Shown here piece by piece: positions 1-6,171 of a DNA stretch of 8,192 nt (position 1 is its first letter; each line of letters opens with the position of its first letter). Position numbers and translations under genes: made by a program. A model generated the notes under the pieces. That model did not search any database and was not told the DNA's origin. It saw only the letters and a program-made list of their open reading frames with translations. Origin of the DNA: an uncultured Chthonomonas sp. (GTDB lineage: Bacteria > Armatimonadota > Chthonomonadetes > Chthonomonadales > CAJBBX01); assembly GCA_903886985.1 (NCBI GenBank), contig CAISOI010000862.1, positions 1-8,192 of the forward strand, written 5' to 3'.

Positions 1-1
1 A

Positions 2-52
2 TCCCGCTGGAGTGCTGCGTTGATCCCCACGAATAGTGAGTTCCACAATTGA
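2..52 (+). CDS. possible 3' end of an upstream gene (partial)
   Basis: From base 2 a reading frame stays open until a TGA at 50-52, encoding about 16 residues that end in SEFHN. The TGA overlaps the TTG start of the next gene (TTGA at 49-52), the usual arrangement for translationally coupled neighbours, which is the main reason to prefer this frame. The other two frames stop earlier, at 21 and 36. The fragment is far too short to assign to a family. If real, it is the end of a gene in the same operon as the polysaccharide-type transferase that follows. Confidence 0.35.
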   Translation, partial: SRWSAALIPTNSEFHN

Positions 53-1593
53 AATCTAAAGGTGTGAGCGTAGCCTTCTGCAGTATTTGGGAGAGGACCG
101 ATACTTGGTTGGCCGTCGGTCAGGAGTTGGAAAAGCAAGGTATCAATGTCTACCATATCATGACTCCGCGCGATTATGTCAAAAAAGCGCGCAGCCTCGG
201 TATGGACTCTGACCGCGTTCTTTGGCTTCGTAAAGACGTGGGTCTATCAGCTGAGATTGATCCTAATGAGTTTCGGCTCCTATCTGCGTATGAGGAAGTT
301 ACCGGTTATAGTGCGAAGAACTTCATGCAGATGGATCGCTTTTTACGTTTCATGAAACCCAACGAAGCCCTCAAGTATGTTGTCTATGCTTTCTCACGCA
401 TTCGTCAGTTTATCGAAAAGAATAACATCCGAGTTGTGTCTGGTGAACCCACCACTATTCATGATCTTTTGAGTTTTATGATCTGCAAAGCTACCGGCAG
501 GGATTACATCGCTCCCTTCCAACCGCGATTACCTATCGACCGATTTGTGGTTTGGGATAGTTTTCTGGAACAACGCCCTGTTATCACAGGTCCTGAAGAC
601 TATGATGCTTTGACAGAGAAAGATATTGAGCTTGCGGTTCAGGTAAAAGACAAAGTTCTCCGCAAGGAATCTTTGGGATGGCACTATCGGAAGTCGGAGC
701 AGCCGAAAATTGGCTTTACTTTCATAAGTCGATTGGCTAGAGGTCTTTTGATGCGCGCGACCGTCAATTCCAAATATGACGCGCACATGTACACTTTGGG
801 TACGGTTCTCTTCAATCTCAAATACCATATGCGCCCCATTAACCATCGTCTGAACAGGCTGCAATGGGACAAATTATTCGAGAAGCCGCACGAAGGTGAG
901 AAATTTGTCCTATTCATGATGAGCGTTATGCCGGAGTATACTTCGGACGTCGAAGCTCCCTATTTCCTCAACGTTATCGAATCGATAAAGAACATCGCGC
1001 GTTCCCTGCCTTGGGATACGAAACTCTATGTCAAGGAGCATCCAAATGCTCTCGGTATTCGCGGTCCAAAGATTTTGCGAAAGATCAAATCAATTCCAGG
1101 CGTAAGATTGATAGATCCATTTGTTAAGAGCCATGACCTATTTCAACATGCCGAAATTGTGGTGAGCTTGGCTGGTACTGCAGCTATGGAGGCGGCGTTC
1201 TTCGGACGCAGATCAATTATCTTTGCCGATATTTACCTGAAGAATCTTTCCACTGTGGAATGTACACAGTTGGTTTGGGAAGTAGGTGCACGGATGGCGT
1301 CAGATCCTCCCCGTGCTCATGATCCTGAAGCCGACTTGAAATACGTCGCATGGCTCATTGCAAATTCGCATGAAGGGTCAGTTGTAGATCGAATTTCTAA
1401 TCCAGAAACAATGTCACCAGAGAATGTCTCGAAGTTAGCAGCCGGATATCTTAAGGCGATCATAGCTTTGGGACCAAAGAGACCGGCTCTCTCGTTGGAT
1501 GGAGTTTCTCTTTCGAGGGATCCAGAAGAGACGGTTCGCACTTTTTGTTCGGGCGTTTCAAATTCGACAGGAACCTTGAGACCCGTTTTGTAG
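49..1593 (+). CDS. capsule polysaccharide / Kdo-transferase-like glycosyltransferase (514 aa)
   Basis: Probable cytoplasmic or membrane-associated GT-B glycosyltransferase for a surface polysaccharide, resembling the capsule-synthesis family (KpsC/KpsS-like, Capsule_synth). The N-terminal half (about 5-60) begins with a beta strand-helix pattern typical of a Rossmann lobe. The diagnostic part is C-terminal: a KEHP motif at 329-332, then SLAGTAAMEA at 373-382 followed by a strand reading RSIIF, the conserved 'GT..mEA...g.p.i.f' nucleotide-sugar region. There is no signal peptide or clear membrane span. The TTG start at 49 was chosen because an in-frame TAG lies at 34-36 and the TTG overlaps a possible upstream stop; GTG at 64 is the only close alternative. 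Only a weak GTGAG-like site precedes it. The last 50 or so residues are poorly conserved in appearance. The family is fairly sure; donor and acceptor are unknown. Confidence 0.7.
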   Translation: MKSKGVSVAFCSIWERTDTWLAVGQELEKQGINVYHIMTPRDYVKKARSLGMDSDRVLWLRKDVGLSAEIDPNEFRLLSAYEEVTGYSAKNFMQMDRFLRFMKPNEALKYVVYAFSRIRQFIEKNNIRVVSGEPTTIHDLLSFMICKATGRDYIAPFQPRLPIDRFVVWDSFLEQRPVITGPEDYDALTEKDIELAVQVKDKVLRKESLGWHYRKSEQPKIGFTFISRLARGLLMRATVNSKYDAHMYTLGTVLFNLKYHMRPINHRLNRLQWDKLFEKPHEGEKFVLFMMSVMPEYTSDVEAPYFLNVIESIKNIARSLPWDTKLYVKEHPNALGIRGPKILRKIKSIPGVRLIDPFVKSHDLFQHAEIVVSLAGTAAMEAAFFGRRSIIFADIYLKNLSTVECTQLVWEVGARMASDPPRAHDPEADLKYVAWLIANSHEGSVVDRISNPETMSPENVSKLAAGYLKAIIALGPKRPALSLDGVSLSRDPEETVRTFCSGVSNSTGTLRPVL

Positions 1594-1628
1594 AATTTGC
1601 CAATTTGCATTATTCTAAATCGGGTCTC
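1578..1628. terminator. inverted repeat between convergent genes, candidate bidirectional terminator
   Basis: GAGACCCG at 1578-1585 and CGGGTCTC at 1621-1628 are perfect 8-bp arms. Inside them AGAAT (1592-1596) and ATTCT (1612-1616) can extend the stem after an unpaired stretch, leaving a loop of about 15 nt. It straddles the stop codon of the + strand transferase gene and lies just past the natB stop on the minus strand. Neither side has a good U-tract, so this is not a textbook intrinsic terminator, but the placement between two converging 3' ends supports a role in stopping or protecting transcripts. Confidence 0.45.
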
Positions 1629-1640
1629 GTTTCGGTGAAT

Positions 1641-2885
1641 TTAGGCTTTGAGCAGTACGGATTCTTTCTGGAACAGGCTGACTGCAAAAGTTAGCGCAAT
1701 CCCAGCGTAGAGCATAGACGCAAGAACCGCAACAATCATAAATGATGGATTTACGGCTCCTGAAAGTGCCTGTTTTAGCACCAATGTGGCGTTTAAGACG
1801 GGTATCAGGGCAAAGCTCAGACCAGAGTCGGCTTTTACCATCATCGACATCATCGAAGGCACCATAACTAGAATCATTACCGGCCCCAAATAGGTCTGGG
1901 CTTCCTTTTGGTTCCGAGCGTAGGTGCTAAGTGCTAGTAGTGCTCCCGCGAACAGAACTGCCAACGGCAATTGAACGAAAAGAATTGATAGTACTGACAC
2001 TGGACTTAAACTCAATCCTCCTCCGCGTGTCAACCAGTTGTAAACGGGCAACCGTGAGTAGAATGGTATCAGAAGTCCGACCACTGATAATAGGCTGCTG
2101 GTCATACACACTGTGGCTACCGCGAGATATTTACCGAGCACTATATCTTTTCGGGACGCAGGTGTAACCAACAACGTCTCTAACGTGCCTCTCTCTTTTT
2201 CTCCCGCAACAAGATCGTTTGCCGCATAAATGCCTCCGCTGATCGCCGAAATCGCAAGGATGTATGGTAATAAGCTCGAAAGTATCATTAGGGCGGCGGT
2301 TCCACCTGACGAAATCGGTGTAGGCTGCATCTTAAATGGTGTTGCCAGTTCAGGGGAGAGGCTGTTCTTTGCAAGGCGCTCCGCAACCACCTGGCGTCCC
2401 TGTTGTTCGAATAGGGATTCTATGCGGTTCGAGGCACTGTTTGAGGAGTCATTTCCCGCGTCAAAAAAGATCTTGAGTATGACGGTTTTGTCCGCAGCAA
2501 CGTCCGATTCCATGGTCTCAGGCAACAAAGCAATCGCTTTGATTTTGTGCTCTTTGATCGTCTTTTCGATCTCGTCCTCTTTGATATTGGCCCAATGAAC
2601 GTTTGGATCTGATTTCTGAATGTTGGTAAGAAGAGCGCTGCTTGGTGAGCCAACATAACCTACTTGTAATTGGCCAGCTTTGGCATCGGCTACCTGGTTT
2701 GAGATCATCTTTCCCATGAGAGCGAACAGCAGTGGAGTTATCAAGAGGGGCGATATGATGACACTGAAGCGTGTACGCCTGTCTCGGAATATCTCACGAA
2801 CTTCCTTTTGGTAGACCAGAAGGAGTCTATTTACAGATCGGGCAGCAGTTGCGATTGGTGTATTGGGACCAGTTTCATTCGGCAT
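1641..2885 (-). CDS. natB: NatB-like ABC-2 exporter permease (414 aa)
   Basis: Membrane subunit of an ABC exporter of the NatAB class, whose founding member extrudes Na+ in Bacillus subtilis; the substrate here cannot be read from sequence. An N-terminal amphipathic stretch with KEVREIFRDRRTRF (27-40) leads into TM1 (about 40-60). A large extracytoplasmic domain (about 62-195) follows, then five or six hydrophobic segments near 196-222, 252-275, 297-320, 333-350 and 380-407. The segment EKERGTLETLLVTPASR (229-245) after TM2 is the hallmark cytoplasmic loop of ABC-2 permeases that contacts the ATPase. Length fits the family, and no C-terminal CAAX-protease domain is fused. The ATG overlaps the stop of natA (TAATG), with GGAGG 7 nt upstream, so the two are translationally coupled and presumably made in fixed ratio. 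Confidence 0.85.
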   Translation of the reverse strand: MPNETGPNTPIATAARSVNRLLLVYQKEVREIFRDRRTRFSVIISPLLITPLLFALMGKMISNQVADAKAGQLQVGYVGSPSSALLTNIQKSDPNVHWANIKEDEIEKTIKEHKIKAIALLPETMESDVAADKTVILKIFFDAGNDSSNSASNRIESLFEQQGRQVVAERLAKNSLSPELATPFKMQPTPISSGGTAALMILSSLLPYILAISAISGGIYAANDLVAGEKERGTLETLLVTPASRKDIVLGKYLAVATVCMTSSLLSVVGLLIPFYSRLPVYNWLTRGGGLSLSPVSVLSILFVQLPLAVLFAGALLALSTYARNQKEAQTYLGPVMILVMVPSMMSMMVKADSGLSFALIPVLNATLVLKQALSGAVNPSFMIVAVLASMLYAGIALTFAVSLFQKESVLLKA

Positions 2886-3625
2886 TATTCTGCCTCCATT
2901 CCGATTGATTTGAGGAACACATTATCTAATCGCGACTCACCAGTCTGTTCCCGCAGTTCATCAATTGTGCCTATTGCGCTCAATTTGCCTTTGTAGACGA
3001 TAGCTATGCGGTCACACAGAGCCTCTACTTCACTCATGATGTGCGTGGAGAAGACGACAGTTCTCCCTTCATCGCGGCATTGTTTGATAAATTTGACTAC
3101 TGTGCGAGCAGCCATTATATCAAGTCCACTTGTAGGTTCGTCAAAAAACATTACAGGCGGTTTATGGATGATCGCTCGGGCAATGGAGACTCTCTGTTTT
3201 TGACCGGTAGAAAGTTTGTCGCAACGACGATCAGCAAATTCAGCCATATCGAGTTGGGCAAAAATGGCGTTCATTCTGCTCTCCACCTCGTTTGCTTGAA
3301 GTCCATAGAGCGATCCAAAGTATCGCACGGTCTCGCGGGCAGTCAAGCGTTCATAGAGTGACGCAGAGCCGGTAAGGTAACCGATATTCTGTCGGACATC
3401 TTGAGCCTGATTGACTACATCAAATCCTGCGACAGATGCGGAACCAGAGGTTGGTGCAAGAATGGTTGCCAGCATTCTGATTAATGTTGTTTTGCCCGCC
3501 CCATTTGGTCCCAGAAGTCCGAAAATTTCGCCCGGTTTACACTCTAAAGTTATTCCATCAACCGCCCGGACTGGAGCAGCATTTTTAACATCGAAGGTTT
3601 TTACTATGTTCTCAACTAGAATCAT
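2885..3625 (-). CDS. natA: NatA-like ABC transporter ATP-binding protein (246 aa)
   Basis: Cytoplasmic ATPase that powers the adjacent NatB-like permease. All main nucleotide-binding motifs are present: Walker A GPNGAGKT (39-46), signature LSTGQ (138-142) followed by KQRVSIARA, Walker B VMFFDE (158-163), D-loop SGLD (166-169) and switch histidine H195 in STH. The Q-loop region reads IGYLTGSASLYERLT (81-95) with no glutamine. The LST-G-Q-K-Q signature and the Q-loop form recall NatA-type ATPases more than LolD or lipopolysaccharide exporters. The ATG is preceded by GGAG (3637-3640) at 11-nt spacing. It is the first gene of a two-gene operon, with its stop overlapping the natB start. No clear promoter could be fixed in the 125 bp upstream; a TATAAC on the minus strand at 3703-3708 is a weak -10 candidate. 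Confidence 0.88.
   Translation of the reverse strand: MILVENIVKTFDVKNAAPVRAVDGITLECKPGEIFGLLGPNGAGKTTLIRMLATILAPTSGSASVAGFDVVNQAQDVRQNIGYLTGSASLYERLTARETVRYFGSLYGLQANEVESRMNAIFAQLDMAEFADRRCDKLSTGQKQRVSIARAIIHKPPVMFFDEPTSGLDIMAARTVVKFIKQCRDEGRTVVFSTHIMSEVEALCDRIAIVYKGKLSAIGTIDELREQTGESRLDNVFLKSIGMEAE
2893..2897 (-). promoter_or_regulatory. ribosome binding site of natB inside natA
   Basis: On the minus strand GGAGG lies 7 nt before the natB ATG, within the last codons of natA. Together with the one-base TAATG overlap it fixes the natB start and indicates coupled translation. Confidence 0.8.
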
Positions 3626-3752
3626 TGTAAGAAGTTCTCCATTCGGTACCCTTTACGGACAACCCCTTGTACTGGTGTCACAAATTTCGTGGGAATCAGT
3701 GTGTTATAGACTGTTGCGGACTTACTTGTGGTGAAGTTATGGTTAAACCAAA

Positions 3753-3777
3753 TCGGACCGACTGTGAGTCGGTCCGA
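3753..3777 (-). terminator. intrinsic terminator of the DUF1501 gene
   Basis: TCGGACCGACT (3753-3763) and AGTCGGTCCGA (3767-3777) form a perfect 11-bp stem with a 3-nt loop. It begins 5 nt after the DUF1501 stop codon (TAA at 3783-3785, minus strand). Read on the minus strand the stem is followed by TTTGGTTT, an interrupted U-tract. It separates DUF1501 from natA, so the ABC operon probably has its own promoter. On the + strand the stem is followed by GAGGATT, not a U-tract, so termination should be directional. Confidence 0.75.
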
Positions 3778-3782
3778 GAGGA

Positions 3783-5261
3783 TTACGCAAGCATTTGAGG
3801 AACGACATTGCCCTCGACATCTGTAAGGCGGAAGTCGCGACCTTGATAGCGGAAGGTGAGTTTCTTGTGGTCAATGCCGAGGGTGTGGAGGATAGTGGCG
3901 TTAAGGTCGTGCACGTGAATTCCATCCTTGACAATGTTGTAGCCAAAATCATCCGTCTCGCCAATGACTTGTCCGGGCTTGATACCGGCCCCAGCCAGCC
4001 AAATACTGTAACATCTGCCATGGTGATCACGGCCATAGTTGTCCTGCGTAAGTGTGCCCTGACTGTATACTGTTCTGCCGAACTCACCGCCCCAGATAAC
4101 CAAGGTATCTTCCAGTAATCCGCGCTGTTCGAGGTCTTTCACCAGTGCGGCGGATGCTTGATCAGTATCTCGGCATTGGTTTCTGATTTGGCCGGGTAAA
4201 TTGCCATGTTGATCCCATCCCCTATGGAATAGCTGGACGAACCGTACACCTCGCTCAACCAGACGTCGGGCAAGAAGCGCATTGGCTGAGAATGTTCCGG
4301 GCTTTTGAGATTCTGGACCGTACATTTCAAAAGTCGATTTTGATTCTTTTGACAGGTCCATGAGATCGGGGACTGAGGCCTGCATTCGGTAAGCCATTTC
4401 ATATTGCTGGATTCGGGTATGAATTTCAGGGTCTCCAAATGATTGTTCAGCCATCTGGTTCAGAGTTGAGATTCCATCCAGCATCTGTCTACGGCTCTGT
4501 TTGTCAATACCAGGTGGATCGGACAGGTAAAGAACGGGATCTCCCGCTGATCGAAGTTTCACTCCTTGATGCACCGAAGGCAAGAACCCACTTCCCCACA
4601 AGCGTCCGAATAACGGTTGGTCGACAGGGTTGCCGGTGCCCTGACTAATCAAAACGATATATGCAGGAAGGTTTTCATTTTCACTCCCGAGGCCGTAGGA
4701 CAACCATGAGCCGATACTCGGTCGGCCTTGCAATTGCGATCCTGTTTGTAGAAATGTTACAGCAGGGTCATGATTGATGGCTTCAGTATGCATGGAGCGA
4801 ATGAGACACAGTTTGTCCGCAATATCGCCTGTGTATGGCAGGATTTCGCTCATATAGGTCCCCGATTTCCCGCGGGGGACAAACTTAAATATGGACGGGG
4901 CAACAGGCAGAGTCTTTTGTCCCGATGTCATACCAGTAATTCTTTGGCCCATCCGGATAGTGTCCGGAAGGTCGATGCCGAAGTGCTTTTGAAGGTTCGG
5001 CTTGTAGTCAAAGAGGTCTAAGTGGGAGGGCGCACCACTCTGAAATAGATAGATTACGCGCTTGGCCTTTGGCGCATAGTGAGGCTCTCCGAGAGAACCC
5101 ATTCCAATTTTGACACTTGTGTTGGAGTTGGGCGTAACAGCTGAGGCTGAGCCATTGCCTATAATAGAGTTCAAAGCGGCAATGCCAATACCAGTGGCTG
5201 TCTTCCCGAAGAGTTGTCTTCGAGTAAGCATCAGTTGTAGTTCTTGTTCTAAATCGTCCAT
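3783..5261 (-). CDS. DUF1501 domain protein with Tat signal (492 aa)
   Basis: Exported protein of the DUF1501 family (PF07394), which has an alkaline-phosphatase/sulfatase-like fold; its biochemical activity is not established. The N-terminus carries a twin-arginine signal: TRRQLFGK (13-20) before a moderately hydrophobic stretch (21-35) and a plausible cleavage site after ASA near residue 41, so folded export by Tat is expected. Family motifs are SGAPSHLDLFDYKP (75-88), WDQH (349-352), GGEFGRT (391-397) and GRDHH (410-414); the His/Asp/Glu residues suggest a metal site. Length is normal and the gene is intact. The ATG at 5261 is directly preceded by an in-frame TAA, so it is the earliest start; ATG at codon 11 is an alternative but would shorten the leader. 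DUF1501 genes usually follow a DUF1549/DUF1553 gene; here upstream is a divergent HAD gene instead. Confidence 0.88.
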   Translation of the reverse strand: MDDLEQELQLMLTRRQLFGKTATGIGIAALNSIIGNGSASAVTPNSNTSVKIGMGSLGEPHYAPKAKRVIYLFQSGAPSHLDLFDYKPNLQKHFGIDLPDTIRMGQRITGMTSGQKTLPVAPSIFKFVPRGKSGTYMSEILPYTGDIADKLCLIRSMHTEAINHDPAVTFLQTGSQLQGRPSIGSWLSYGLGSENENLPAYIVLISQGTGNPVDQPLFGRLWGSGFLPSVHQGVKLRSAGDPVLYLSDPPGIDKQSRRQMLDGISTLNQMAEQSFGDPEIHTRIQQYEMAYRMQASVPDLMDLSKESKSTFEMYGPESQKPGTFSANALLARRLVERGVRFVQLFHRGWDQHGNLPGQIRNQCRDTDQASAALVKDLEQRGLLEDTLVIWGGEFGRTVYSQGTLTQDNYGRDHHGRCYSIWLAGAGIKPGQVIGETDDFGYNIVKDGIHVHDLNATILHTLGIDHKKLTFRYQGRDFRLTDVEGNVVPQMLA

Positions 5262-5301
5262 TTAACCGCTCGTTTTCATACTTTTATTGGAATACACATG
5301 A

Positions 5302-5307
5302 ATTATA
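5302..5307 (-). promoter_or_regulatory. candidate -10 box of the DUF1501 gene
   Basis: The minus strand reads a perfect TATAAT about 40 nt upstream of the DUF1501 ATG, inside the AT-rich 129-bp divergent gap. The element about 17 nt further upstream (CTGTAA, 5325-5330) is a poor -35, so this is a suggestion from one box only. The same AT-rich stretch reads TATACT on the + strand (5304-5309) and could serve the HAD gene too. Confidence 0.35.
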
Positions 5308-5356
5308 CTTACACTTAGAATACTTTACAGTTCGTTAGTTTCGTGATTTGCGTAAC

Positions 5357-5370
5357 CTCAAATGTTTGAG
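5357..5370. promoter_or_regulatory. 14-bp palindrome in the divergent promoter region
   Basis: CTCAAA (5357-5362) and TTTGAG (5365-5370) are perfect arms around a TG, located about 20 nt before the HAD start. The size and location suit a dimeric regulator's operator, but no regulator gene is nearby and short palindromes occur by chance. Confidence 0.25.
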
Positions 5371-5390
5371 AGAAGAGAGACCGATGTATT

Positions 5391-6092
5391 ATGATTGATT
5401 TGGCTGCTGTTGAGGTCGTTACGTTTGACTGTTATGGTACGTTGATCGACTGGGAAAGTGGCATTTTGAAGGAATCTCGCAAATTGCTTGGTGCAGACAG
5501 CTCTTTGGTGACTGATCCTACGATCTTGGATACTTATGGTCGCATTGAGTCGGCTTTAGAAAGTGGTTCCTATAGAACTTATCGGGAAGTACTTACCGAG
5601 TGTGCTCAAAGGATCGCTAAGGAGCTAGGTAGTAACGTCACTCATGACCAGTGTGAGGCGTTTGCTGATTCAATTAGAACTTGGCAGCCATTTCCAGATA
5701 CGGTAGAGGCACTCAAATCTCTCAAGAAAACCTGCAGGCTAGGCATACTTTCTAATGTGGATGACGAGCTGTTTGCGGTCACATCGGACTTATTACAGGT
5801 GGAATTTGACTTTGTGGTGACGGCACAACAAGTTGGTAGCTATAAGCCGAATTATGCTCACTTCATTGAGGCTGAACGGCGAGTTGGATTGAATCGGGAC
5901 AGTTGGCTGCATGCGGCACAAAGTCTTCATCATGATATTGCACCTTGCAACGCACTGAATATTCACAATTGCTGGGTTCATCGGCCATCACGAAACGGGG
6001 ACTTTGGAGCTGTTCTGCCCGCGGAGTGCACCCCGCAATTTCAAGTTCCAGATTTGGCAACGTTGGCAACAATGATTTCCTCGGGAAAATGA
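5391..6092 (+). CDS. HAD-superfamily hydrolase, haloacid dehalogenase type II-like (233 aa)
   Basis: Soluble cytoplasmic hydrolase of the haloacid dehalogenase superfamily. Motif I is FDCYGTL (12-18) with nucleophile D13 and T17; motif II is LSN with S121; motif III is K152 in GSYKP; motif IV is AQSLHHD with D182. The cap domain falls at about 20-100. The C-terminal VPDLATLA (219-226) is typical of the 'type II haloacid dehalogenase' family. Aligned by eye with Pseudomonas L-2-haloacid dehalogenase, the catalytic core (D10, T14, S118, K151, D180) is kept, but Y157, S175 and N177 align with F158, Q177 and L179, and no obvious equivalent of R41 is present. A phosphatase or other HAD activity is therefore as likely as dehalogenation. 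The start is ATG 5391 after a purine-rich GAGAGAAGAGAGA; an ATG at 5384 is out of frame. It diverges from DUF1501 and lies 79 bp before the M14 gene. Confidence 0.85.
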   Translation: MIDLAAVEVVTFDCYGTLIDWESGILKESRKLLGADSSLVTDPTILDTYGRIESALESGSYRTYREVLTECAQRIAKELGSNVTHDQCEAFADSIRTWQPFPDTVEALKSLKKTCRLGILSNVDDELFAVTSDLLQVEFDFVVTAQQVGSYKPNYAHFIEAERRVGLNRDSWLHAAQSLHHDIAPCNALNIHNCWVHRPSRNGDFGAVLPAECTPQFQVPDLATLATMISSGK

Positions 6093-6159
6093 AGGATTGC
6101 CGCAATGTTTGCCGAAGTAGCAATCGAACTCTTTCCCCATCCTGCAATCGTTAAAAATC

Positions 6160-6164
6160 GGAGG
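6160..6164 (+). promoter_or_regulatory. ribosome binding site of the M14 peptidase gene
   Basis: GGAGG ends 7 nt before ATG 6172, the strongest Shine-Dalgarno on the + strand here. It decides the start of the peptidase gene and gives a protein beginning with a proper signal peptide. Confidence 0.85.
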
Positions 6165-6171
6165 TTATCCT

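Noticed and set aside
974..988. Palindrome TTATCG-AAT-CGATAA
   Set aside because: It lies inside the transferase coding sequence in ordinary codons, far from any gene boundary, and six-base arms of this kind occur by chance.
2230..2598. A 122-residue + strand open frame opposite natB
   Set aside because: Antisense shadow of the natB extracytoplasmic domain; composition is low in recognisable motifs and the natB frame is clearly real.
3743..4438. Additional minus-strand frames of 114 and 99 residues within the DUF1501 region, which could suggest a frameshift
   Set aside because: The 492-residue DUF1501 frame is continuous with all family motifs in order, so the alternative frames are out-of-frame shadows and no frameshift is needed.
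5863..6147. A 94-residue minus-strand frame over the HAD 3' end and the HAD-M14 gap
   Set aside because: Mostly antisense to conserved HAD motif IV and the C-terminus; there is no support for an independent gene.
6120..6150. GCAATCG repeated at 6120-6126 and 6144-6150 before the M14 gene
   Set aside because: Only two 7-bp copies with unrelated flanks; not enough to call a repeat or operator.
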